From: Gammaproteobacteria bacterium
GTDB taxonomy: Bacteria; Pseudomonadota; Gammaproteobacteria; HK1
DNA length: 5,031 nucleotides
Direction: 5' to 3'
Assembly (NCBI GenBank): GCA_013042035.1
Contig: JABDQX010000091.1
Span: 1 to 5,031, forward strand
Shown here: one piece after another, positions 1 through 5,031 of the stretch
How positions within the stretch are numbered: position 1 is the stretch's first letter
Layout of the letters: each line of letters opens with the position of its first letter
Translations under genes and position numbers: made by a program
Notes under the pieces: generated by a model
Database searches by the model: none
Seen by the model: only the letters and a program-made list of their open reading frames with translations
Told to the model about the DNA's origin: nothing

Positions 1-121
1 CCGGAATCCGGACCGAATATCGAAAAAGTTGAAATGATTCCCAAACAACAAATCGATCTGTCGGGCGATGAGTTCTTCTTCGTTTCGCTCACTCCCAGAC
101 CCCTGCTCCGAAGTACGCTCT
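1..121. other. Left edge beyond pncA; unassigned, possible partial ORFs
   Basis: No gene can be assigned here. Three frames stay open to the window edge. On the minus strand a GTG at 92-90 has a good Shine-Dalgarno (AGGGG at 104-100, 7-nt gap) and lies 30 nt after the pncA stop; it would encode a protein beginning MSETKKNSSPDRS followed by a hydrophobic stretch, but it uses several rare codons (AGA, ATA, two TGT). A second minus frame, enterable at a GTG at 138-136 that overlaps the pncA end, reads EEELIARQIDLLFGNHF and looks more protein-like but has no clear ribosome site. On the plus strand a frame open from base 1 ends at TAA 184-186 and could be the tail of a convergent gene. The sequence outside the window is needed to choose. 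Confidence 0.25.
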
Positions 122-688
122 TCAAACCACGCGCACACCCGCTTCGTGCATTCTCATACGAGCCTTCTCGCCACTTTCAGGTGTAATCGGTTGTGTCGCT
201 TCCTTGATAAGGACGACATCGAAACCTTCCTTGCGAGCGTCGAGCGCCGTCGCGAGTACACACACATCCTCGGCAAGACCTGTTACCCACAATCGCCGGA
301 TGCCCTCTTTTCTAAGCTGCACGGCCAACCCCGTTTGATCGAAGGCCGAATTTTGAACCTGATCGAAGCGAACGCCCTTGGTTATCTTGACGGTGGAATC
401 CGGCAGCTTAAGATCCAGATGTAATCGAGCGCCATGGGTATCCTGCAGGCAGTGAGTCGGCCAAAGTCCCCCGTGTTCCTTGAAGCTGATGTGCCCCACG
501 GGATGCCAGTCCCGGGAGGCGTAGATGGGGACGTTCTTTGTCATGGCGATGGAAACCCAACGATTGATGACAGGCACCACCCTATCGCCCCCGTCAATCG
601 GTAATGCACCGCTAGGACAGAAATCATTTTGCACATCAACGATGATCAGGGCATCGCCATATTCCAGGGTATTCTCAACGAACGCCAT
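122..688 (-). CDS. pncA: Nicotinamidase (PncA), isochorismatase-like cysteine hydrolase
   Basis: Cytoplasmic enzyme that hydrolyses nicotinamide to nicotinate and ammonia, the first step of Preiss-Handler NAD salvage. Counting from the ATG at 688, the protein is 188 residues, normal for the family. The full catalytic triad is visible: Asp18 in VDVQNDF, Lys104 in TKG and Cys143 in EDVCV. Metal-site candidates are Asp60 and His62 in SRDWHP, His66, and His79 in WPTHC, matching the Asp-His-His-His pattern of known nicotinamidases. The C-terminal TGLAEDVCVLATALDA stretch is typical, although many PncAs have TDYCV. I prefer ATG 688 to the GTG at 706 because AAGGGG sits 7 nt before it. The gene overlaps the pncB stop by 14 nt, so the two are translationally coupled. 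Another isochorismatase-family amidase is the alternative, but the triad, metal residues and pncB neighbour make nicotinamidase much the likelier. Confidence 0.93.
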   Translation of the reverse strand: MAFVENTLEYGDALIIVDVQNDFCPSGALPIDGGDRVVPVINRWVSIAMTKNVPIYASRDWHPVGHISFKEHGGLWPTHCLQDTHGARLHLDLKLPDSTVKITKGVRFDQVQNSAFDQTGLAVQLRKEGIRRLWVTGLAEDVCVLATALDARKEGFDVVLIKEATQPITPESGEKARMRMHEAGVRVV

Positions 689-2078
689 CGATTTGCCCCT
701 TCGCACACAGGGATCCTTGCAACGTATTTTGCGGGGTAAAGTGTTCTATGAGGGCCTTTTGGGTATCGGAAAGCGCCGTGCTGATTTGAACCGGATAGGG
801 GGAATCAGCGATGGCTATCTCCCTGATTTCCGGTGGCAGGCGGCTCATCCGCGACTGGGCATGGCCACGCACGGATTCGATATCGGACATTTCATCGGAT
901 AGGCGTTTGCCCTCGGCCATCACCGGCGCAAGCAGCGGGCGCCCTGGAAGATCTTCATCGGCGCGGGCAATGACATCGCGAACATCCTGCTCGCCTTCGG
1001 CGATGCGAAAAACCTGTTTGCGCCCGGGCAACACCGATTTGCCAGGCGATAATTTCAATCGCCCCTGACCGGCATACTGGCAAAGCTTGTAGACAATATC
1101 CAAGCTGGGCGCATCGCCGGAGACACCCATTTCGGTGCCAACACCAAAGCCGTCGATGGGCGCATGGGAGGACACCAGATCGGTGATTGCATCTTCATCG
1201 AGACCACCGCTGACAAAGATCTCCACTTCACGCAGATTCGCTTCATCGAGTGCCCGGCGCACCGCTTGGGAAAGCACCAGAAGATCGCCGGAGTCGATGC
1301 GTACCGCCTTGATCAGAAAATCCTTGCCAAGGCGTTTTTTCAGATCGATGACGTTTCGTACCCCTGTCAGGGTATCGTAGGTATCGATCAATAGAACCGT
1401 GTCGGGGTAAAGCGTTGCAAAGGCGTAAAAGGCGGATGCTTCGTCGCCATGGGCCTGTATATAACTGTGCGCCATGGTGCCGGCAATCGGTAGTCCATAT
1501 TGCTTGCCCGCAAGGACATTCGATGTGCCCGAGATACCAGCGATGTAGAATGCGCGGGCCGCCTTGAGCGCGGCATCTATCCCGTGTATTCGGCGAGAAC
1601 CAAAGTCGATGACAGGGCGGCCTTTCGCTGCTGTCACGACACGCCGCGCCTTGGAGGCGAACATGGTTTGCAGGTGAATCTGATTCATCAGAAAGGTTTC
1701 TATGATCTGGGCCTGCGGAAGTGGCGCCACGATTTCCAGGATCGGCTCGTTGGCGAATATTGGTGTGCCTTCCGGTACGGCGTGGACATCTCCCGTAAAG
1801 CGAAAATCACGCAACCAGACAAGAAAACGATCAGAAAATTGCCCGGTCGATGCCAGATAGGCGATATCCGTGTCACTGAAACGAAGGTTTTCCAGAAACC
1901 GAAGCACCGTATCGAGCCCACAGGCCAGCAGGAAATTTCGACGGGCAGGCAAGCGGCGCACGAACAGGCTAAAGACCGCGATATCTGTCATTCGTTCCTC
2001 GAAATAGGCCTGCACCATGGTGAGTTCGTATAAATCAGTAAAGAGCGCAAGCCCTTCATGTATAATGTCTTTATTCAT
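675..2078 (-). CDS. pncB: Nicotinate phosphoribosyltransferase (PncB)
   Basis: Joins nicotinate to PRPP with ATP hydrolysis, giving nicotinate mononucleotide; cytoplasmic, the committed step of Preiss-Handler salvage. At 467 residues it fits the longer subfamily (B. subtilis and human NAPRT type) better than the roughly 400-residue E. coli PncB. Visible family motifs in order: TDLYELTM (14-21), NFLLACGLD (48-56), SRRIHG (161-166), GTSNVLAGKQYGLPIAGTMAHS (184-205, His204 being the likely phosphorylated histidine), VRIDSGDL (259-266), SGGLDEDAI (290-298), GVGTEMGVSGDAPS (312-325) and LPGRKQVFR (350-358). Ligand-binding motifs are intact, so it should be active. It is the promoter-proximal gene of the leftward operon, overlapping pncA by 14 nt, and diverges from the Prs homologue. 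Its ribosome site is weak: AAGG at 2094-2091 lies 12 nt from the ATG, a long spacing. Confidence 0.96.
   Translation of the reverse strand: MNKDIIHEGLALFTDLYELTMVQAYFEERMTDIAVFSLFVRRLPARRNFLLACGLDTVLRFLENLRFSDTDIAYLASTGQFSDRFLVWLRDFRFTGDVHAVPEGTPIFANEPILEIVAPLPQAQIIETFLMNQIHLQTMFASKARRVVTAAKGRPVIDFGSRRIHGIDAALKAARAFYIAGISGTSNVLAGKQYGLPIAGTMAHSYIQAHGDEASAFYAFATLYPDTVLLIDTYDTLTGVRNVIDLKKRLGKDFLIKAVRIDSGDLLVLSQAVRRALDEANLREVEIFVSGGLDEDAITDLVSSHAPIDGFGVGTEMGVSGDAPSLDIVYKLCQYAGQGRLKLSPGKSVLPGRKQVFRIAEGEQDVRDVIARADEDLPGRPLLAPVMAEGKRLSDEMSDIESVRGHAQSRMSRLPPEIREIAIADSPYPVQISTALSDTQKALIEHFTPQNTLQGSLCAKGQIDGVR
696..701 (-). promoter_or_regulatory. Ribosome binding site of pncA
   Basis: On the minus strand this reads AAGGGG, 7 nt before the ATG at 688. 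It lies inside the last codons of pncB, so ribosomes finishing pncB can reload directly. It decides the pncA start in favour of ATG 688 over GTG 706, for which the site would fall inside the coding sequence. Confidence 0.7.
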
Positions 2079-2123
2079 GCGCGTGAATTACCTTCAAATA
2101 CTGCCCGTTAGTTTTCAGTATGA

Positions 2124-2142
2124 ACATACCGTTATGGTATGT
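2124..2142. promoter_or_regulatory. Palindromic candidate operator, ACATACC-GTTAT-GGTATGT
   Basis: A perfect 7-bp inverted repeat with a 5-nt centre lies in the divergent region. A GTATG at 2118-2122, two bases before CATAC at 2125-2129, forms a second overlapping inverted repeat, so three half-sites of the same pentamer stand within 24 nt. The arrangement is what a dimeric repressor site would look like and it overlaps the likely pncB promoter area. Known NAD-salvage repressors such as NrtR bind AT-rich palindromes in this setting, but I cannot match the motif to a specific regulator, and none is encoded in the window. Confidence 0.45.
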
Positions 2143-2208
2143 GTGACATGCGCCGCTTGGCAGCGAGAACAATTGGCGCAAACGGGCAACGACGAATCGG
2201 GGCCATGA

Positions 2209-2217
2209 TGGTAGAAT
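2209..2217 (+). promoter_or_regulatory. Extended -10 promoter element of the prs homologue
   Basis: The sequence TGGTAGAAT combines an extended -10 TGn with a hexamer matching TATAAT at 5 of 6 bases. Transcription would begin near 2224, leaving a leader of about 30 nt before the ATG. No good -35 is present at 16-18 nt, which an extended -10 can tolerate. A CATACC half-site at 2232-2237 lies just downstream of the expected start. Confidence 0.5.
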
Positions 2218-2253
2218 GCGCGCTTTGCATTCATACCTCGAAACGGAATCACA

Positions 2254-3183
2254 ATGTTACTACCACCCAAACTATTTTGCGGCAGTTCCATTCCCAATCT
2301 CGCGAGCCAGGTTGCGGGCTATCTTGATGTGGAAATGGGTAATGCCGACGTAAAACGCTTTCCCGATGGCGAGGTCGATGTCCGAATCAACGAAAGCGTT
2401 CGCAGCCATGATGTTTTTCTTTTGCAGTCCATCTGCTACCCGGCCAACGATCACCTCATGGAGCTTTTGTTGATGATCGATGCTTGCCGCCGCGCCTCGG
2501 CGGGACGCATCAATGCGGTGATTCCCTATCTCGGTTACGGGCGTCAGGACCGCGTCATGTATCCGAGAACACCCATTTCCGCCAAGGTCGTGGCCAATAC
2601 CCTGACATCCGTGGGGGTCGATCGGGTGATTACCATCGACTTCCACGCAGGGCAAATACAAGGGTTTTTCGATCGGCCGGTGGATCATCTGCATGCCGCG
2701 CCCTTGTTGATCGAACGCCTGCGGGAAATCAATCTGCCCGAGCTTGTGGTGGTTTCTCCCGATGCCGGGGGTGTGGAGCGGGCCGGTCGATTCGGTATGG
2801 GACTCGGTGGCTCCATGGCCTTGATCGATCAGCGGGGCGATAAGGCAAAATCCATGCAGCTCATTGGCGATGTACGGGGCATGGATTGCTTGATTGTCGA
2901 TGACATGATCGATACCGGTGGAACGCTGTGCGAGGCGACGGATCTCCTCGTTACCAGTGGCGCCCGTAGCGTTCGCGCCGCCGTCACGCACCCGGTCCTA
3001 TCGGGATCGGCAGCCGAGCGCATCAATCGATGCAAACTCACCGAGCTTATCTGTACGGATACGATCCCATTGCCGGTAGAAAAACAGATCGATGGGATCA
3101 CCGTTGTGTCCGTGGCGGAACGGCTGGCAACCGTTATTCGGAACGTACATACCGGCGAGTCCGTGACCCAGTTATCCTACTGA
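2254..3183 (+). CDS. prs: Ribose-phosphate pyrophosphokinase (PRPP synthetase) homologue with altered catalytic loop
   Basis: PRPP synthetases transfer pyrophosphate from ATP to ribose 5-phosphate. The 309 residues align with class I enzymes (E. coli 315) over their whole length. Seen: RFPDGE (35-40), RRASAGRI (79-86), the ATP loop GYGRQDR (94-100), RTPISAK (105-111), DFHAGQIQGFF (129-139, metal-linked His131), VVSPDAGG (166-173) and the PRPP loop VDDMIDTGGT (215-224). Oddities: the flexible catalytic loop reads IDQRGDKAKSM (191-201), about three residues short, with Gln193 and Gly195 where IDKRR-type enzymes carry the catalytic Lys and Arg; the C-terminal tail ends ESVTQLSY rather than the usual SVSxLF-like end. 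Start ATG 2254 has GGA six bases upstream. The gene diverges from pncB-pncA, whose product PncB consumes PRPP, so a salvage-dedicated paralogue is likely. Fold assignment is very sure; full PRPP synthetase activity is less so. Confidence 0.9.
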   Translation: MLLPPKLFCGSSIPNLASQVAGYLDVEMGNADVKRFPDGEVDVRINESVRSHDVFLLQSICYPANDHLMELLLMIDACRRASAGRINAVIPYLGYGRQDRVMYPRTPISAKVVANTLTSVGVDRVITIDFHAGQIQGFFDRPVDHLHAAPLLIERLREINLPELVVVSPDAGGVERAGRFGMGLGGSMALIDQRGDKAKSMQLIGDVRGMDCLIVDDMIDTGGTLCEATDLLVTSGARSVRAAVTHPVLSGSAAERINRCKLTELICTDTIPLPVEKQIDGITVVSVAERLATVIRNVHTGESVTQLSY

Positions 3184-3209
3184 GAATCCGAAATGCCGTG
3201 GTGCAGCGC

Positions 3210-3245
3210 TATGGGGCAATATCCGCATTCGGATTGTGCCCCATA
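3210..3245. terminator. Strong hairpin between convergent prs and ribC
   Basis: A 9-bp perfect stem (TATGGGGCA at 3210-3218 with TGCCCCATA at 3237-3245) continues after a 2x2 internal loop into a 5-bp stem (ATCCG/CGGAT) closed by CATT. It starts 26 nt after the prs stop codon and lies downstream of the ribC stop on the other strand, so it could end or protect both transcripts. Neither side has a run of T, so it is not a textbook intrinsic terminator. The rest of the gap (3246-3360) holds nothing clear. Confidence 0.55.
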
Positions 3246-3360
3246 ACAAGGCGCATGGATAAACAAATCAAGGGGTAAGGAAGCGGGGCTTACACGAATG
3301 CGGTCGGCCACATCGCGCAGGACAACGTGACGCGCCAACAGCCAACAGTGGTAATAAGCG

Positions 3361-3978
3361 TTACTGTTCGGAAAGCTGCTTTGCAAGCACCCGTTCCACG
3401 GTATCCACGATAGCCTGGGTCTGAGGATCCACCTCGATATTCACATAATCGCCCGGCCCACGGGTACCGATATTGGTTCGGTTCAGTGTCTCCGGAATCA
3501 GATTGACGTCGAATACCGTACCGTCCACCTCCCCAATGGTGAGACTGATGCCGTCGATGCCGATATAGCCTTTCGTAAAAATATATTTGGATAAATGTTC
3601 CGGCACCCGGAACCATATCCGATAATTATTCGGACTTTGCTCGATGCGGATGACCTCCGCCATGGCGATGATATGGCCGGACATGGCATGGCCGCCTATC
3701 TCCTCTCCGAATCGAGCAGCCCGTTCTATGTTCACCGGATCGCCAACAGCCAGTTCTCCGAGATTCGTGATCCGCAGGGTTTCTTGCATCAGGTCGAAAG
3801 AGATAAGATCGCCCGCCACCTTCGTCACCGTCAGGCAACAGCCGTTGTGGGCCACCGAGGCACCAGGTTTCAGTCCGTCGAGTTGATTCGATGGCATCTG
3901 GAGCGTATGGGTGCGGAAACGCTCTTTCTCGTCGATGGCAACCACTTGCGCGGCGCCCTGTACAATACCTGTGAACAT
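3361..3978 (-). CDS. ribC: Riboflavin synthase, alpha subunit
   Basis: Catalyses the last step of riboflavin synthesis: dismutation of two 6,7-dimethyl-8-ribityllumazine molecules into riboflavin and the pyrimidine that is recycled. Two lumazine-binding barrels are visible in tandem: the N-terminal one from MFTGIVQG (1-8) through [11 protein letters not shown] (41-51, with Ser41 and Cys48) to GGHAMSGHI (95-103, His97 and His102), and the C-terminal one with [16 protein letters not shown] (136-151) and IPETLNRT (161-168). The length of 205 is standard, and the sequence is close to E. coli RibC; the same gene is called ribE in other systems. The ATG is preceded by GGAG with a 7-nt gap (3989-3986). 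It stands 54 nt downstream of gnd on the same strand and may share its transcript. No other riboflavin gene is in the window. The 54-nt gap is too short for an FMN riboswitch. Confidence 0.97.
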   Translation of the reverse strand: MFTGIVQGAAQVVAIDEKERFRTHTLQMPSNQLDGLKPGASVAHNGCCLTVTKVAGDLISFDLMQETLRITNLGELAVGDPVNIERAARFGEEIGGHAMSGHIIAMAEVIRIEQSPNNYRIWFRVPEHLSKYIFTKGYIGIDGISLTIGEVDGTVFDVNLIPETLNRTNIGTRGPGDYVNIEVDPQTQAIVDTVERVLAKQLSEQ

Positions 3979-4032
3979 AATTTTGCTCCGCTTTCGTTAC
4001 TACGACCGTTTAACCAAACAGGCTTTTAAAAT

Positions 4033-4962
4033 TCAGGCGTTGGAAGTATAGTCGCTTTTTACACCGTGTCCCCCAAATTCCTTTCGCAGACAAGCCAGAA
4101 GTTTTAGCGCAAAAGAATCCGTTTCCCTTGATTGAAAACGGGCATTCAGGGCATAGGTGTTGGACACGAAGGGTACGCCGTTGCTGATGGCGTCATGGAC
4201 ACACCATCTCCCCTCGCCACTGTCTTCCACCCAGGGGGCAACCCCGGCAAGGGTGGAATCGGCCTTCAATGCCCGTTCCACCATTTCCATCAGAAACGAG
4301 CTGACCACGGTTCCATGGTTCCAGATGTGGGCAACTTTTTTGACATCCAGATCTTTCTTGCTACCATTCCTTAATAGATCGAATCCCTCGCCAATGGCCT
4401 GCATCATGCCGTATTCGATGGCGTTGTGCACCATTTTTACATAGTGCCCGCTGCCACCATCGCCAACCAAACCAATCCCCCCCGGCAGGCCAACACTCTC
4501 AAAAATGGGAAGACAATATCCATAAACCGCCTCTTCCCCGCCGACCATCATGGGATAACCGCTCTCCGCCGCGATGATGCCGCCGCTGACGCCGACATCC
4601 AACATGTGGATCCCTTGTCGCGAGGCCTCCTGATAACGGCGCACGCTGTCTTGCCAATTGGAGTTGGCGCCATCGATGATGATGTCATCCTTTTCCAGCA
4701 GCGCGAGCAGTCCCTGAAAGGTTTCTTCGGTCGCCTCCCCCGCCGGAAGCATCATCCATACCACCCTGGGATGCGTCTTGAGCTGGCGAACAAGATGCTC
4801 CCTATTCAAGGCCACCAACGCGCCTTTCCCGGCCATTTCGTTGACCTTTTCCGCATCGCGATCCCAAACATGCACGCGAATGGTTTTGGCGCTCAGAATA
4901 CGGGCAACCATATTCCATCCCATTCTTCCAAGACCAATAAAACCGATTTCCTTTATGCTCAT
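4033..4962 (-). CDS. gnd: 6-phosphogluconate dehydrogenase, decarboxylating, short NAD-type (GndA/YqeC-like)
   Basis: Oxidatively decarboxylates 6-phosphogluconate to ribulose 5-phosphate and CO2 in the cytoplasm. The 309-residue length marks the short class rather than the roughly 470-residue E. coli type. Seen: Rossmann motif GLGRMG (10-15); Asp34 after the second strand (HVWDRD), which favours NAD over NADP; IIDGANSNWQDS (95-106); DVGVSGG (122-128); the catalytic block GHYVKMVHN with Lys176, His179 and Asn180, then EYGMMQ; VEDSGEGRW (245-253); and FGGHGV near the end. Some usually conserved positions differ from what I recall for the class: Ile-Ile-Ala after SGG where V-W-G is common, Ala181 where HNG is usual, and Ser221 where an Arg normally follows GxVV. 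The ATG overlaps the TGA of an upstream gene (ATGA), explaining the lack of a clear ribosome site. A related 3-hydroxyacid dehydrogenase is the alternative, but the EDSGEGRW and FGGH motifs favour Gnd. Confidence 0.92.
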   Translation of the reverse strand: MSIKEIGFIGLGRMGWNMVARILSAKTIRVHVWDRDAEKVNEMAGKGALVALNREHLVRQLKTHPRVVWMMLPAGEATEETFQGLLALLEKDDIIIDGANSNWQDSVRRYQEASRQGIHMLDVGVSGGIIAAESGYPMMVGGEEAVYGYCLPIFESVGLPGGIGLVGDGGSGHYVKMVHNAIEYGMMQAIGEGFDLLRNGSKKDLDVKKVAHIWNHGTVVSSFLMEMVERALKADSTLAGVAPWVEDSGEGRWCVHDAISNGVPFVSNTYALNARFQSRETDSFALKLLACLRKEFGGHGVKSDYTSNA

Positions 4963-5031
4963 GAGGCGTTATCGCTTTTCGTTACGGAAATTTTCCCATC
5001 GAATCCCAGAACCAAGGACGCGGCCCGTTCA
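4959..5031 (-). CDS. C-terminal end of an unidentified gene, coupled to gnd
   Basis: A minus-strand frame open from the window edge encodes 23 residues (starting ERAASLVLGFDG and ending KSDNAS) and stops at TGA 4961-4959, which overlaps the gnd ATG by four bases as ATGA. That overlap is a typical sign of translational coupling and is the main reason to call it real. The fragment is too short to name; it does not resemble the C-terminus of glucose-6-phosphate dehydrogenase that I know. A sugar-acid or pentose-phosphate enzyme would fit the operon, but that is a guess. Confidence 0.55.
   Translation of the reverse strand, partial: ERAASLVLGFDGKISVTKSDNAS

Larger units (their letters stand above)
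2079..2253. promoter_or_regulatory. Divergent control region between pncB and the prs homologue
   Basis: This 175-nt gap separates two genes read in opposite directions, so both start signals and any shared operator must lie here. It contains the 7-bp palindrome at 2124-2142, a further GTATG at 2118-2122 and a CATACC at 2232-2237, plus the extended -10 for the rightward gene. I could not find a convincing -35/-10 pair for pncB; the best leftward candidates match only 4 of 6 consensus bases at each box and overlap the palindrome. There is no room for a sizeable gene and no riboswitch that I recognise. Confidence 0.7.

Noticed and set aside
68..424. 118-codon plus-strand open frame
   Set aside because: Mostly antisense to pncA, with no motif and low plausibility as a protein.
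688..706. GTG at 706 as the pncA start
   Set aside because: It adds only six residues (MRRGKS) before the ATG at 688, and the strong AAGGGG ribosome site lies between the two, correctly spaced for 688.
1500..2033. 177-codon plus-strand open frame
   Set aside because: It lies fully antisense to pncB, whose protein shows all family motifs; the translation has no recognisable domain and an Arg/His/Gln-rich shadow composition.
2061..2066. Perfect TATAAT on the plus strand
   Set aside because: It lies within the pncB coding sequence, has no matching -35 at 16-18 nt, and would give the prs homologue a leader of about 180 nt; the extended -10 at 2209-2217 is a better fit.
2272..2991. 239-codon minus-strand open frame
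   Set aside because: It is antisense to the prs homologue in the register that often stays open opposite real genes; rich in His, Gly and Ile with no motif.
3979..4032. Possible FMN riboswitch before ribC
   Set aside because: The gap is only 54 nt, too short for the six-helix RFN element, and none of its conserved blocks is seen.
1..5031. Mobile element, defence island, CRISPR or toxin-antitoxin system
   Set aside because: All confidently coding genes are metabolic enzymes with even composition; there are no direct repeats, integrase or transposase motifs, or terminal inverted repeats.

Overview
The window reads as ordinary chromosomal DNA from a proteobacterium, most likely a gammaproteobacterium. 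The best taxonomic hint is the riboflavin synthase, which follows the E. coli RibC sequence closely, for example in its MFTGIVQG start, its HNGCCLTV segment and its IDPQTQA-like C-terminal part. Base composition is a little above 50% GC by eye and looks even across the window. I see no insertion sequence, phage gene, CRISPR array, tRNA or rRNA.

Layout from left to right. Positions 1-121 lie beyond the pncA stop; they hold no gene I can assign, only competing open frames that run off the edge. pncA (nicotinamidase) and pncB (nicotinate phosphoribosyltransferase) follow on the minus strand. They overlap by 14 nt and form an operon read leftward from about 2078. A 175-nt divergent control region (2079-2253) carries a 7-bp palindrome built from GTATG/CATAC half-sites and a good extended -10 promoter for the rightward gene. 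That gene (2254-3183) is a ribose-phosphate pyrophosphokinase homologue. A strong hairpin at 3210-3245 separates it from the convergent minus-strand pair ribC (riboflavin synthase) and gnd (NAD-type 6-phosphogluconate dehydrogenase). The last codons of an unidentified upstream gene overlap the gnd start by the classic ATGA at the right edge.

The left half is a Preiss-Handler NAD salvage module. PncA makes nicotinate from nicotinamide, PncB joins nicotinate to PRPP, and the divergent Prs homologue is placed to supply the PRPP. The right half uses ribulose 5-phosphate: Gnd makes it, and it is the precursor of both ribose 5-phosphate/PRPP and the four-carbon unit of riboflavin. That link is inference from pathways; nothing in the sequence proves joint control.

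The observation most worth following is that the Prs homologue keeps the ATP and PRPP-binding motifs but has a shortened, altered catalytic flexible loop, with Gln and Gly where the family normally has the catalytic Lys and Arg. It also has an altered C-terminal tail. This suggests a specialised paralogue rather than the housekeeping PRPP synthetase. I found no evidence for a wholly new type of system.
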